DNA of 38,145 bases from an uncultured Algisphaera sp. (GTDB taxonomy: Bacteria; Planctomycetota; Phycisphaerae; Phycisphaerales; Phycisphaeraceae). The stretch lies in assembly GCA_938015655.1 (NCBI GenBank), contig CALLPP010000184.1, positions 1 to 38,145 of the forward strand, given 5' to 3'. The notes under the pieces were generated by a model that worked only from the letters and a program-made list of their open reading frames with translations, made no database searches and had not been told where the DNA came from. Below, piece by piece: positions 1 to 10,110 of this stretch. Both the position numbers and the translations under genes were made by a program. How positions within the stretch are numbered: position 1 is the stretch's first letter; every line of letters begins with the position of its first letter.

Positions 1-165
1 GGCGGCCTCCAGGCTGTCGTCGCTGCCCAAACGCATGAAGCAGCCCACCACCTCGTAGCCCTCGCGCTGTAAAAGCGCTGCGGCCACGGAAGAGTCCACC
101 CCCCCGGACATGGCGAGCAGGACTTTCCCTTTGTTTTGGGACGGGTTGACGCTTGTCTGGGACAT
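1..165 (-). CDS. mnmA: tRNA-specific 2-thiouridylase MnmA, N-terminal fragment (runs off window start)
   Basis: Reverse-strand translation [55 protein letters not shown] has the PP-loop SGGVDSS motif typical of MnmA. Confidence 0.85.
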   Translation of the reverse strand, partial: MSQTSVNPSQNKGKVLLAMSGGVDSSVAAALLQREGYEVVGCFMRLGSDDSLEAA

Positions 166-280
166 CTCGACACGATTCTAGCGGTCGTGGGACCCGGCCC
201 GCCGCTAGCATGATTTTGGCCCGGCGACGGGCCCCGTCGACGCCCGACGCTCCGTGCACCTTCAATTGAGAGGACCTTTG

Positions 281-2203
281 ATGATCCGCATGCCCCGCCC
301 CGCCGCCCTCGCCGCGCCGACCACCGCCCTGCTGCTGTCTGCCGCCTGCACGCTTGCCCCCGCCGGACCAGCGCGGGCCCAGGCCCCGGCGGCCGACGCG
401 CCGCCGCTGGCGGCGCTCTTCGACGCCGCGCCGGTGCACGCCGAGGTGCTGTGGGCCGTGCCCAACCTCCGCGGCTTCAGCGACCGGATCGCCACCTTTG
501 CCGCCGATACCGGGATCGAACGCTACGCCCCCGATCTTGCCGACGCGCTGGGCGCCTTAAAACGCCAAGCGGGGCTGACTCGGGGCCTGGACGACGACGG
601 CCCGCTGCTGGTGGCGGTCACCGGCCTGGCCGCGGCGCTGGACGCGCAGCTGGACGACGACCCGGACAACGACGACACCGAGCCCTCGGCGGTGCTGCTG
701 GTGCCGGTGACCGACTACGACGCGTTTGTCACTGAACTGGGCGGCGACCCCGCCGCAAACACCACCGCCGTGACGCTGGGCGGCAACCAAGGCGTTGCCC
801 GCAAGGTGCCCGGCCACGCCGTGATCGCCGGCTCGGCCCAGGCCGCCGCGGCTTATGCGCCGGGCGCCGGCGGCGCGGCGGTGGTTCGGGCCGTGGGCCC
901 ACACGCGGCGCCGTGGTTCGAAGACGGCCAGTCGCTGGTCTACATCGACGTCGCGGCGCTGGCGCCCGCGCTCAAGGCGGCCGTCGCCCGCGGCATGGAC
1001 GAGATGCAGCACGGCGCGCCGGCCCAGGCCGCCCTGCTGCTGACCCCGGTCATGACCGCCTACGCCGGGCTGGCCAACAGCGTGATCGACGGCACCGACA
1101 AGCTGGCGCTGACCCTGGACCTGGACGCCCAGGGCCTGGGCGTGACCGTGGGCGGCCGGCTGAACGACGGCTCGGACCTCGCCGCGATGCTGCGGGCCCC
1201 GGACGAAGCCGGCGACGCGGCCGCGACGCCCTCGCTGCTCACCCGCCTGCCCGACCAGCCGTTTCTCTTTGCCGCCGCGGCCGACCTGACGCGCTGGAAC
1301 ACCGAGGCCCTGGGCCAAGCGGTGCGTGGGGTGGCCAGCGAACTGAAGGCCGCCGCCGACGATGCCGACGCGGACGGATGGCCCATCGAGCAGATGGTCG
1401 ACCTGTACACCGAGATGATGCAGGTGGCCCCCGACGCCACCGCGATGGGATCGGTCCTGTACGCGCCCGACCCCGCGGCGATGATGACCGGCGGCTTCTT
1501 TAACCAGCTGAGCGTCACGCAGACCCCCCACGCCGAGGCCGCCCTGGACCGCCAGAAGGCCGCGATGGCGAAGATGAATGAGCTCAAGATCCCCCTGCCG
1601 GCGATGAACGGCGGCGCGGCCAACGAGGTGAGCTTCGAAACGACCTACACCGAAAACGCGATCGAGATCGACGGCACCCGGGTGGACCAGTTCCAGGTCA
1701 AGACGGTGCTTCCGCCCGCGCTCATGCAGCAGTTTGGACCGATGGCCATGGTGATGGGCAACGCCGGCGGCGGCGGCTACCTCGCGGCCAAAGACGGCCA
1801 TGTCATCGCCACCACGGTGACCGACGCGCAGCTGGTCGGCCGGGGCCTTGCGGCGCTGGCGGCCGATGACGGCCTGGGCGCGGCGGCCAGCCTCGCCGAC
1901 CTGCGTGATCGCCAGCTCCCGCAAAACGCCTCAATGGAAGTCTGGCTGAGCGTCCGAGGCAGCGCCAACACGGTCAACCCGTTCCTCATGATGTTTGCCC
2001 AGGGCGGCGAGCAGCTCAACGTGCCCGTCGACCTGCCGCCGATCGCCATGGGCGGCGCGGGCGACCCCGAAAGCCTGGTGCTACGGCTGTTTGTGCCCGT
2101 CGATGTGGTCCGCTTCGGAGTGGATATCCTCGACCAGTTTTCCCCCAAAGCGATGGACGACGTCCCAGCCCCACGCGGCCGCCGGGCCCCGCGAGCGCTG
2201 TAA
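281..2203 (+). CDS. secreted hypothetical protein (about 640 aa)
   Basis: Long ORF. The ATG at 281 is preceded by GAGAGGA and followed by a signal-peptide-like N-terminus (MIRMPRPAALAAPTTALLLSAACTLAPAGPARAQ). Confidence 0.8.
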   Translation: MIRMPRPAALAAPTTALLLSAACTLAPAGPARAQAPAADAPPLAALFDAAPVHAEVLWAVPNLRGFSDRIATFAADTGIERYAPDLADALGALKRQAGLTRGLDDDGPLLVAVTGLAAALDAQLDDDPDNDDTEPSAVLLVPVTDYDAFVTELGGDPAANTTAVTLGGNQGVARKVPGHAVIAGSAQAAAAYAPGAGGAAVVRAVGPHAAPWFEDGQSLVYIDVAALAPALKAAVARGMDEMQHGAPAQAALLLTPVMTAYAGLANSVIDGTDKLALTLDLDAQGLGVTVGGRLNDGSDLAAMLRAPDEAGDAAATPSLLTRLPDQPFLFAAAADLTRWNTEALGQAVRGVASELKAAADDADADGWPIEQMVDLYTEMMQVAPDATAMGSVLYAPDPAAMMTGGFFNQLSVTQTPHAEAALDRQKAAMAKMNELKIPLPAMNGGAANEVSFETTYTENAIEIDGTRVDQFQVKTVLPPALMQQFGPMAMVMGNAGGGGYLAAKDGHVIATTVTDAQLVGRGLAALAADDGLGAAASLADLRDRQLPQNASMEVWLSVRGSANTVNPFLMMFAQGGEQLNVPVDLPPIAMGGAGDPESLVLRLFVPVDVVRFGVDILDQFSPKAMDDVPAPRGRRAPRAL

Positions 2204-2230
2204 CGCCAATGTTCAACCACCGCCCGACCA

Positions 2231-2260
2231 AACCGCGGCCCCTTGGAGTCGCGGTTTTTT
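2231..2260 (+). terminator. rho-independent terminator
   Basis: AACCGCG ... CGCGGTT stem followed by a T run, about 30 nt after the stop codon at 2203. Confidence 0.6.
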
Positions 2261-2317
2261 GTGGTGTCTGCTGCCCCCCGGCTTCACCGCCGCATCAACT
2301 CGCTAACCTGCCGGTCT

Positions 2318-3652
2318 ATGGCCAAGAAATCCAAAACGAATGCTCACCCCACCGCATCGGCCGACCCCGTCAACATCCTGATCCTGGGCTCGGGAGGCCG
2401 CGAACACGCCCTGGGCTGGAAGCTCAAGCAGAGCAAGCGCTGCGCCAAGATCTACTTCGGCCCCGGTAACGGCGGCACGCGCGAAGTCGGTACTAACGTC
2501 CCGCTGAGCCCGATGCCGGTCATCACCAAAAACGTGGACGAAATCGACCGTTTCTGCCGTCAAAACAATATCGGGCTGGTGGTCATCGGCCCCGAAGACC
2601 CGCTGTGCGCCGGCCTGGCCGACCGCCTGGCCGCCCCGGGCCGGCACGTGTTCGGCCCCGTGGCCGAAGCTGCGAAGCTCGAAGGCGACAAAGCCTTCGC
2701 CAAAGAGCTGATGAAAGCCGCCAGCATCCCCACCGCCGACAGCCGCACATTCAAAAACTTCGAAATGGCCGAATCCTACGTCAAGGCCCGCGAAACCCCC
2801 GTGGTTGTCAAAGCTGCGGGGCTGGCCAAAGGCAAAGGCGCCATCGTCACCTCCACCCCCGACGAGGCCGTGGCCGCCCTGCGCCGCTGCATGATCGATA
2901 AAGAGTTCGGCGACGAGGGCACCACCGTCGTGGTCGAAGAGCGTTTGGTGGGACAAGAAGTCTCCATCCTCGCCCTGGTTGACGGCCGCAACCTGTTCCT
3001 GCTCGACCCCAGCCAGGACCACAAACAGGCCGGCGAGGGCGACACCGGGCCCAACACCGGGGGCATGGGCGTCTACTGCCCCACCCCGCTGGTGGACGAC
3101 AAGCTGATCTCCATCATCCAGCGCGAAGTGCTGGTGCCCGCGGTGGACGCAATGAAGCGCAGCGACATCAACTTCAAAGGCGTGCTCTACGCCGGACTCA
3201 TGCTCACCGCCGGCGGCCCCAAAACCCTGGAGTTCAACACCCGCTTCGGCGACCCCGAAACCCAGCCGCTGATGATGCGGATGAAAGGGGACCTGCTCGA
3301 AGCCCTGGTCGCCGCGTGCGAAGGCCGCCTGGACGGCGCCAACCTCAGCTGGGACCCGCGCGTGTGCTGCTGCGTGGTCATGGCCAGCGGCGGCTACCCC
3401 GGCAAGTACGACACCGGCAAGCCCATCCGCGGCATCGAAGACGCCAAGAGCGACCCGGACGTCGAGGTCTTCCACGCCGGTACCACTTTCAACAAAGCCA
3501 ACGAGCTGGTCACCAGCGGCGGCCGCGTGCTGGCCGTGTGCGCCCTGGCCGACACGCTGAAAGAAGCCCAAGCCAAAGCCAACGCCGCCTGCGCCAAAAT
3601 CGCATTTGAAGGCGCCTGGTTCCGCCGCGACATCGGCTCGCGGGTGATGTAG
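2318..3652 (+). CDS. purD: phosphoribosylamine--glycine ligase
   Basis: VNILILGSGGREHALGWKLKQS...YFGPGNGGT...GPEDPLCAGLADRL...VVKAAGLAKGKGA...TGGMGVYCPTPL...EFNTRFGDPETQ are the canonical PurD motifs. Start placed at ATG 2318. Confidence 0.96.
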   Translation: MAKKSKTNAHPTASADPVNILILGSGGREHALGWKLKQSKRCAKIYFGPGNGGTREVGTNVPLSPMPVITKNVDEIDRFCRQNNIGLVVIGPEDPLCAGLADRLAAPGRHVFGPVAEAAKLEGDKAFAKELMKAASIPTADSRTFKNFEMAESYVKARETPVVVKAAGLAKGKGAIVTSTPDEAVAALRRCMIDKEFGDEGTTVVVEERLVGQEVSILALVDGRNLFLLDPSQDHKQAGEGDTGPNTGGMGVYCPTPLVDDKLISIIQREVLVPAVDAMKRSDINFKGVLYAGLMLTAGGPKTLEFNTRFGDPETQPLMMRMKGDLLEALVAACEGRLDGANLSWDPRVCCCVVMASGGYPGKYDTGKPIRGIEDAKSDPDVEVFHAGTTFNKANELVTSGGRVLAVCALADTLKEAQAKANAACAKIAFEGAWFRRDIGSRVM

Positions 3653-3730
3653 AAGACGGACAAGCATCATTCGTGCGGGCGGCCAACCTGCCGCCACCAA
3701 ACGACGCCGACACCCCAACCCTGAATCACA

Positions 3731-3760
3731 AAAGACCCCCGGCCCTTGGGGCGGGGCTTT
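3731..3760 (+). terminator. probable transcription terminator downstream of purD
   Basis: AAAGACCCCCGGCCCTTGGGGCGGGGCTTT: GC-rich imperfect hairpin flanked by A and T tracts. Confidence 0.4.
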
Positions 3761-4217
3761 GGATTTGTGGGCCGGCCGCGCCAGGGTCGTTGGTCGTAAG
3801 CACGAGCCCAAGCCATGTTCCGAGCCGCGACTTCCACTCACCATGCACGAGAATCGAAAGTTATTTCTGCGAAGCCGGGCGACACCGGCCACGTCGCTCT
3901 GCGTTGTTCGACTTGCCCAGGCCTTTGCCCCACAACCCCAAGTCCGTGGGCTCGCTGCGCTCGCAAGTTGAGTGGGGTTGCGCGGCGCACCGAGTTGAGC
4001 GGCAGGTTTTCGACGACGTGCCTCTTCGTGCGCAGCGCTGGCCCACGGCTTAATGCAAGATGCCCAGGGCGCGAAGAAAGGCACCAAATGCAAGCGGCTG
4101 GGTGAGTGCAGCCCTCTGTGGCCTCCGAACCTTGGTTTTCTTGGTGATCCGTCAAGCGGCATGCGATATAGGCTGTCGTCCCCTTTTCCGGACTCTTTTG
4201 TCCGGGGAGAGCCATCG

Positions 4218-5243
4218 TCACCTGTTTCGGCGGCGGCTCAGTAATGTCATCATCCCCGACACCACCAGCAGCGCCCCAGAAGGCTCAGGGATAAGGTGAA
4301 ATCTCAATCCACTGCCCTCATCCGTAAAAGCACCATCATCGGACTGAGTAATATTAATGGTCTGAAATCCTTGCGCTTCAAATTCGACCACCAACTCACC
4401 GGTGATGAAGTCCGGCCTAAACACTGTCTCTTCACCAAAATCCACTTGCGTCCCGTTCCACAAAAAAGATAGGCCGAAGATGTCGAGAGACGGAGAAGCC
4501 AATGCCGAACTTTCAGAATCACTAATGGCAATGGAGGTCAAATCCCCGCCTCGCAGATCAAGGTTGACTCCCGACGAAATCCTGATATCGGCCGTAAGCG
4601 ACGGACTCAATTCACGAAACAACCCGTCGTCGGGTGTGCCGTTGCGGAAACGCCCTCCTTGAATTTCGATTGTCGAAGGCGGGCCAGAATCAATTGTTCC
4701 AGACGGGGACGCCATAAGACCAGCCCCGCCGACGTCGTTGGATAAAGCACCTGCTCCCCCAATGAACTCACCCCCGGTGATGAGCAGACTGCTGCGCCCA
4801 CGCGCTTGAATTGCGGCCGCCCCAAGCCGCCCACCAGCAATGCTATTAAGCGATCCTGCACCCCCAAAAAATTGCCCGTCGTGGATCTCCACTGCCCCCT
4901 GATGATTAAAGTCAAGCTCTACCGCAGATTCAGGACGTGAAAAAAGATCAGGCCCTGCATCTCCCCCACGAACCACCCCGCCTCGAAATCGCAACGAACT
5001 CTCGTCGCGTGCATTGATTCCCGGCAAGGTGCTACTTAAACCGAACGACGCGGTGTCTGAACCGCCGATGATTTCACCGTTCACAAACTCAAGGTGAGAT
5101 TGATCGAACAAATTAACGCGGGCTCGAACGACCACCTGCTGACTCGTGTCACCAGCATTTACATCGCCGAGCTGCGCCACCCGGCCACCACTCACCGTAA
5201 GCCGGGACGCATCCTGTGCGAACACCAGCCCCACCGAGCCCAC
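4218..5243 (-). CDS. PEP-CTERM sorting-domain protein (main reading frame; likely 5' frameshifted, see findings)
   Basis: C-terminus LIPEPSGALLVVSGMMTLLSRRRNR = PEP motif + TM + Arg-rich tail. Body is repeat-like (xVxGGxFxGG units). Confidence 0.8.
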   Translation of the reverse strand: MGSVGLVFAQDASRLTVSGGRVAQLGDVNAGDTSQQVVVRARVNLFDQSHLEFVNGEIIGGSDTASFGLSSTLPGINARDESSLRFRGGVVRGGDAGPDLFSRPESAVELDFNHQGAVEIHDGQFFGGAGSLNSIAGGRLGAAAIQARGRSSLLITGGEFIGGAGALSNDVGGAGLMASPSGTIDSGPPSTIEIQGGRFRNGTPDDGLFRELSPSLTADIRISSGVNLDLRGGDLTSIAISDSESSALASPSLDIFGLSFLWNGTQVDFGEETVFRPDFITGELVVEFEAQGFQTINITQSDDGAFTDEGSGLRFHLIPEPSGALLVVSGMMTLLSRRRNR

Positions 5244-5428
5244 GGGCCGAGCGTGAGGTCTCCGCTGGCCGTCAGATCGGCTGCCTCCGGGCGTGAGTCA
5301 TTCAACACGACCGGCGAACCGAGGTCTAGCCCACCAACAGTCACGCCAGCTTTCGCCGAAACTTGGGCGATGCCGAGACCGACGGCCAAGACAGGGCACA
5401 AACGACAGGGGGTCTTCGATAACAACAA
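5244..5428 (-). pseudogene. out-of-frame 5' portion of the PEP-CTERM gene carrying a signal peptide
   Basis: Alternative frame from TTG 5428 (preceded by GAGAGGAG) reads LLSKTPCRLCPVLAVGLGIAQVSAKAGVTVGGLDLGSPVVLNDSRPEAADLTASGDLTLGP. It joins the 4218..5243 frame if one base is added in the GGGCC run at 5244-5248. Confidence 0.5.
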
Positions 5429-5637
5429 CGCGACGTCTCCTCTCAAACGGACCGAAACCAAACTGAATCTGAATGGGTGCCACTCTATCTCACTTCTGCC
5501 CGCCGTCCATACACACCAAAGGTTTTCCCTCGAAACTGGCGCAAATACCATTAAAACCAAGGTTCTCCCTCGCCGGAGTCCCAACCGTCGTATCTTTTGT
5601 CAGCAGGGCCAACCGCCGCTCCATCGATAACGCAGTA

Positions 5638-6663
5638 TCACCCCTCCGCACCATCCCACGCCCCCGTGCGCTTCAAAAACGGCGAGGCTTGCCCAAACGT
5701 CCAGCGCAGGGGCGACGCCTGCTTCAAGCGGTGACCGCTGCGGAAGTGGAAGCGCCAGGCCCGCTGGGCGCCCTCGAAGGCCAGCACCTCGGGGTGGTTT
5801 TCCCACAGAATTTCGGTGGTGCCGGTGAGCTGCACCAGGTCGCCGGAGTCAAAGTCCAGAAACAGCAGCCCCGCCTGGGGGTTGAGCAAAAAGTTGCCCA
5901 GGGTGTTGAAGATCTGGTTGCCGGCGTAATCCGGGACCGTGAGGGTGTTTCCTTCCACTTTCACGAAGCCGGGCTTGCCGCCGCGGTGGTTGATGTCCAC
6001 GCCGTCCAGGCCGCTGTGGTGTTCGGGGTTCACGTGGCTGGCGACAAAGAAGGTGTCGCAGCCGCGGATGAGTGCGGCGGTGTCGCGGTCCAGCGACCTC
6101 AGGGGGTGTTTTTCGATCGCGCGCCCCGCGCCGCTTGGCGTCAGTGCCGGCTCGGCGTGGCGGGTTTGAATGTATTTGGGGCAGTTACCGAAGAACTGAT
6201 CCACGCCGGTGACGAACCCGTCCCGTCCGGCGCTGCGCACCGTCGCGTTCACCCGGTTGCGGCGGCGGGTTAAAAACGCGATGCCTAAGAAGGACACCGG
6301 CGCCCCGGGCGCGGCGTTCTCGCCCAGCGGATCGCCTTGCACTGCCGCGGCGTTGATCGCCAGGGTGCGGTCGTCGGGGGTGGCCACGAAGCCCGGCGAC
6401 CCGAACACCACCGACGCCCAGGGCCAGCCCGCCGGGTCTACGCTGCCCACCAGCACCAACGGCTGCTCGGCAAAGAAACGCCGCTGCTTCTCGGGGATGA
6501 AGGGGTGCATCACCCGGGACGCGGTCTGCTCCACCATCTCCCGTACTCCCGGGTAGCGAGCCTGGATGGCGCGTTCGCCGCGGTGCGAAAACACCGACAG
6601 TTCGTCGGAGTGGGCCGGCGCACCGGGGGTCGGACGCGGGGGGCGCGGATCTGAATCGACCAT
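5638..6663 (-). CDS. pyridoxamine 5'-phosphate oxidase-fold FMN-binding family protein
   Basis: FIPEKQRRFFAEQPLVLVGSVDPAGWPWASVVFGSPGF..., FGNCPKYIQTR and LLNPQAGLLFLDFDSGDLVQLTGT match PPOX-type split-barrel proteins. Confidence 0.8.
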   Translation of the reverse strand: MVDSDPRPPRPTPGAPAHSDELSVFSHRGERAIQARYPGVREMVEQTASRVMHPFIPEKQRRFFAEQPLVLVGSVDPAGWPWASVVFGSPGFVATPDDRTLAINAAAVQGDPLGENAAPGAPVSFLGIAFLTRRRNRVNATVRSAGRDGFVTGVDQFFGNCPKYIQTRHAEPALTPSGAGRAIEKHPLRSLDRDTAALIRGCDTFFVASHVNPEHHSGLDGVDINHRGGKPGFVKVEGNTLTVPDYAGNQIFNTLGNFLLNPQAGLLFLDFDSGDLVQLTGTTEILWENHPEVLAFEGAQRAWRFHFRSGHRLKQASPLRWTFGQASPFLKRTGAWDGAEG

Positions 6664-6907
6664 GGGGCATGCCTCGACGAAAACACGGTAAAAAACAGCG
6701 CCTAAGAATATGCGTGGCGCCGGTTGGGGCGTGCATGGCTCCGCGGCAACCGAAACCAGTGTGCCGCTTGATTATTTCGGTGTCTATGATTTACTTGCAA
6801 CTGGATAGTATTCCGCCATTCTGTCCCGGGGCGGGCCATCCTCCGCTTGCAATCATCTTCCTTCCCGGGCGGGCCGAAGCAAGACCATCCCACCCACCAC
6901 CCACCCC

Positions 6908-9900
6908 ATGCCCGACCCTCATCCCAGCCCGCCGGCTCCTCCCCCCCGCACGGCCCTCGGAACCACCGCGCTGCTGGTGGGCCTGTTGGGTGGCTGCGCG
7001 GTGCTAGCGGCGGTCAGCGGGTTCGAGGTTGCCAAGCCGGCCCTGGCCCAGCAGGCCGCCCCGAACCAGCCGGGCGACAGCCCGGTCAGCTTCAACCGCG
7101 ACGTGCGCCCGCTTTTGTCGGACAACTGCTTCGCCTGCCACGGCCCGGACCCCGAGACGCGGGCCTCGGGGCTGCGGCTGGATCTCCGCGAAGAGGCGGT
7201 CGCCTTTGCGGGCGCCGAAGGCCGGGCCTTGGTGCCCGGCGACGCCGCGGCCAGCGCCGTGATCCAGCGGATCCGGTCGACAGACGCGGACACGGTGATG
7301 CCCCCGCCCGAGACCCACAAAACCCTGACCCCCGAGCAGGCGGATTTGCTGGCCCGGTGGATCGACCAGGGCGCGGTGTACGAGCCGCACTGGGCCTACG
7401 TCGCGCCCCAGCGGCCGGCGCTGCCGGAGGTTCACCAGGCCCAATGGGCGGTCAACGCGGTGGACCGCTTCGTGCTGAACCGGCTGGAAGCCGAGGGCCT
7501 GGCCCCCTCGGACCGGGCCGACCCCGCCACCCTGCTGCGCCGGGTGACGCGCGACCTGACGGGCCTGCCGCCGACGACGGACGAGCTGGACGCCTTCTTG
7601 GCCGACCCCAGCGACGCGGCGTACGCGCAGGTGGTCGAGCGCCTGCTGGCCTCGCCCGCCTTCGGCGAGCGGATGGCCATCGCCTGGCTGGACCTGGTGC
7701 GCTACGCCGACTCCACGGGCTTTCACAGCGACGAAACCCAGCCGGTGTGGGCCTACCGCGACTACGTGGTGCAGGCGTTCAACGACAACACCCGGTTTGA
7801 TCAGTTCACCCGCGAGCAGCTGGCCGGCGACCTGCTGCCCACCCCGGGCGTGCGCGAAAAAACCGCCTCGGGCTTCAACCGCCTGAACCTGACCACCGGC
7901 GAGGCCGGGGCCCAGCCCGCCGAGTACACGGCCAAGTACATGGCCGACCGCGTGCGCGCGGTGTCCACCGTGTGGATGGGCGCCACGGTGGGGTGCGCCG
8001 AGTGCCACGACCACAAGTACGACCCCTACACCGCACGCGACTTCTACCGCATGGGCGCGTTCTTCGCGGACATCGAGCAGCGCCCGGTCTACCGCACCCG
8101 GCGGATCCGCGAGCCGTTCCTGGACATCCCCACCGACGAGCAGAAACAGCAGATCCAGGCGTACCTTCAAGACCTGACCCAGAAGCAGGCCGCCCACGAC
8201 CGGGCCGTGGCGCAGTCCGCCGCCGACCAGGCCTTCGAACGCTGGGCCCAGCAAGACCCCACGGGCCTCACCGTGGCCGAGCCGGCCGAGACCCTGTGGA
8301 TCGACGAAAAACTCACCGCCCGGGCCAGCAAGAGCGGCGACTGGAACTACACCGGCGCCGCCCGCGGCCAGGTGCAGCACGGCCGGTTTGCCCGGGTGCA
8401 AGACGCCCGCGAAAGCGGCGGCCTGCTAGAACACCGCGCACGGACCAACCACCGCCCGATCAAGCCCGGGCCCGACGACCGCTGGTTTGCCGACGTGTGG
8501 CTGGACCCGGACCACCCGCCCCGGGCCGTGATGCTGCAGGTGTTCTCCGGTTCGTGGAACCACCGGGCCTACTGGGGCGAGGACGTGATCCCCGCCGGGG
8601 GCCTGGGCGTGTCGGACGCGCCCGCGCGGTTCTACCGCGGGCCGCTGCCCGAAACCGGCGGCTGGGTGCGGCTGGAAGTCTCGGCCCGGGACATCGGCAT
8701 CGGCAAGCAGCCGGTGCGCGGCATGGCCTTCACCCAGCACGACGGGCTGGCCTACTGGGACCGTGCCGGGGTGAGCCGCCTGCCCGAAGGAGCGGTGCCG
8801 CCCGACCTCGCCGCCCTGCTGGCCCGGCCCCGGGCCGAGCGCAGCGCCGCCGACGCGGACGCTTTGTACGCCTGGTACCACGACCGCGTCGCGGGCGACA
8901 CGCAAGCCGTCCGCGCCACCCGCAAGGCGTTGGCGGACCAAAAGCAGGCCTACGAAGACTTCCAGAACACCGTGCTTCACCGCACGCTGATCACCGAAAC
9001 CGCAGAGCCCACCGAAACCCGCATCCTGCCCCGGGGCGACTGGCAGAACACCACCGGCCCGGTGGTGACCCCGGGCGTCCCCGCGTTCATGGGCGAGCTG
9101 GCCACCGCCGACGCGCGGGCCGACCGCCTGGACCTCGCCAACTGGCTGGTGTCGCCCGACCACCCGCTGACCGGACGCGTCTTCGTCAACCGCCTGTGGA
9201 AGATGTTCTACGGCCGGGGGCTGTCCGCGGTCTTGGACGACCTGGGCAGCCAGGGCCGCTGGCCCACCCACCCCGAGCTGCTGGACTGGCTCGCGGTGGA
9301 GTTTGTCGAGAGCGGCTGGGACATGAAGCACATGGTGCGGCTGATGGTGAGCTCGCGCACCTACCGCCAGACCTCGCGCCTGCGCCCGGACCTTCAAACG
9401 GCCGACCTGGAAAACCACCTGCTGGCCCGGCAGTCGCGCTTCCGCGTGGACGCGGAGGTCATCCGCGACCACGCCCTGGCGGTCAGCGGCCTGCTGAACC
9501 CCAACATGGGCGGCCCGCCGGCCAAGCCCTACCAACCCGACGGGCACTGGGAGCACCTCAACTTCCCACGGCGGACCTACGAGGCCGACCAGGACCAGAG
9601 CCAGTACCGCCGCGGGCTGTACGTCCACTGGCAACGCACCTTCTTGCACCCGATGCTGCGCAACTTCGACGCGCCCAGCCGCGAAGAATGCACCGCCGAG
9701 CGGATCGCGTCCAACACGCCGCTGCAGGCCCTCACCCTGCTCAACGATCCGACGTTCGTCGAGGCCGCCCGGGTCTTCGCCGTCCGCATTCTGAACGAAG
9801 CCCCGGACGACCTGACCCAGCGCCTGCGCTGGGCCTTCCGCGCCATGGTCGCGCGGCATCCGTCGGACGACGAGGTGGGCGTGCTCGAAGCGCTGTACCA

Positions 9901-10066
9901 CCGCCAGCACGCCTACTACACCCAGAACCCCGGCGAGGCCGGCGCCCTCTTGGGCGTGGGCCAGGCCCCGGGCCCCGACCCTGCCCTCGACCCCGATCAG
10001 GTGGCCGCGTGGACCGGCGTGGCCCGCGCCCTGCTGAACCTGCACGAAACCATCACGCGCGACTAA
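6908..10066 (+). CDS. PSCyt1/DUF1549/DUF1553 planctomycete cytochrome-type protein
   Basis: CFACHGPDPETRASGLRLD heme motif; DRFVLNRLEAEGLAPSDRADPATLLRRVTRDLTGLPPT (DUF1549); LTGRVFVNRLWKMFYGRGL and SNTPLQALTLLNDPTFVEAA (DUF1553). Confidence 0.93.
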   Translation: MPDPHPSPPAPPPRTALGTTALLVGLLGGCAVLAAVSGFEVAKPALAQQAAPNQPGDSPVSFNRDVRPLLSDNCFACHGPDPETRASGLRLDLREEAVAFAGAEGRALVPGDAAASAVIQRIRSTDADTVMPPPETHKTLTPEQADLLARWIDQGAVYEPHWAYVAPQRPALPEVHQAQWAVNAVDRFVLNRLEAEGLAPSDRADPATLLRRVTRDLTGLPPTTDELDAFLADPSDAAYAQVVERLLASPAFGERMAIAWLDLVRYADSTGFHSDETQPVWAYRDYVVQAFNDNTRFDQFTREQLAGDLLPTPGVREKTASGFNRLNLTTGEAGAQPAEYTAKYMADRVRAVSTVWMGATVGCAECHDHKYDPYTARDFYRMGAFFADIEQRPVYRTRRIREPFLDIPTDEQKQQIQAYLQDLTQKQAAHDRAVAQSAADQAFERWAQQDPTGLTVAEPAETLWIDEKLTARASKSGDWNYTGAARGQVQHGRFARVQDARESGGLLEHRARTNHRPIKPGPDDRWFADVWLDPDHPPRAVMLQVFSGSWNHRAYWGEDVIPAGGLGVSDAPARFYRGPLPETGGWVRLEVSARDIGIGKQPVRGMAFTQHDGLAYWDRAGVSRLPEGAVPPDLAALLARPRAERSAADADALYAWYHDRVAGDTQAVRATRKALADQKQAYEDFQNTVLHRTLITETAEPTETRILPRGDWQNTTGPVVTPGVPAFMGELATADARADRLDLANWLVSPDHPLTGRVFVNRLWKMFYGRGLSAVLDDLGSQGRWPTHPELLDWLAVEFVESGWDMKHMVRLMVSSRTYRQTSRLRPDLQTADLENHLLARQSRFRVDAEVIRDHALAVSGLLNPNMGGPPAKPYQPDGHWEHLNFPRRTYEADQDQSQYRRGLYVHWQRTFLHPMLRNFDAPSREECTAERIASNTPLQALTLLNDPTFVEAARVFAVRILNEAPDDLTQRLRWAFRAMVARHPSDDEVGVLEALYHRQHAYYTQNPGEAGALLGVGQAPGPDPALDPDQVAAWTGVARALLNLHETITRD

Positions 10067-10110
10067 GCGCGTTTTTCCCCGGCCTTCTTCCACCCGCCCG
10101 GCAGCCCAAC

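Noticed and set aside
557-1924. 455-aa antisense ORF on the minus strand
   Set aside because: Shadow ORF of a GC-rich coding gene: His/Gly/Arg/Val-rich composition typical of antisense third-position bias, no recognisable motif.
2303-4162. 619-aa antisense ORF opposite purD
   Set aside because: purD is unambiguous on the plus strand; the antisense product is low-complexity and motif-free.
7972-10110. N-terminal extension of ORF 7972..11586 upstream of the DUF1501 gene
   Set aside because: This part is an out-of-frame read of the DUF1553 gene (Arg/Pro/Gly-rich); the real DUF1501 start is ATG 10111.
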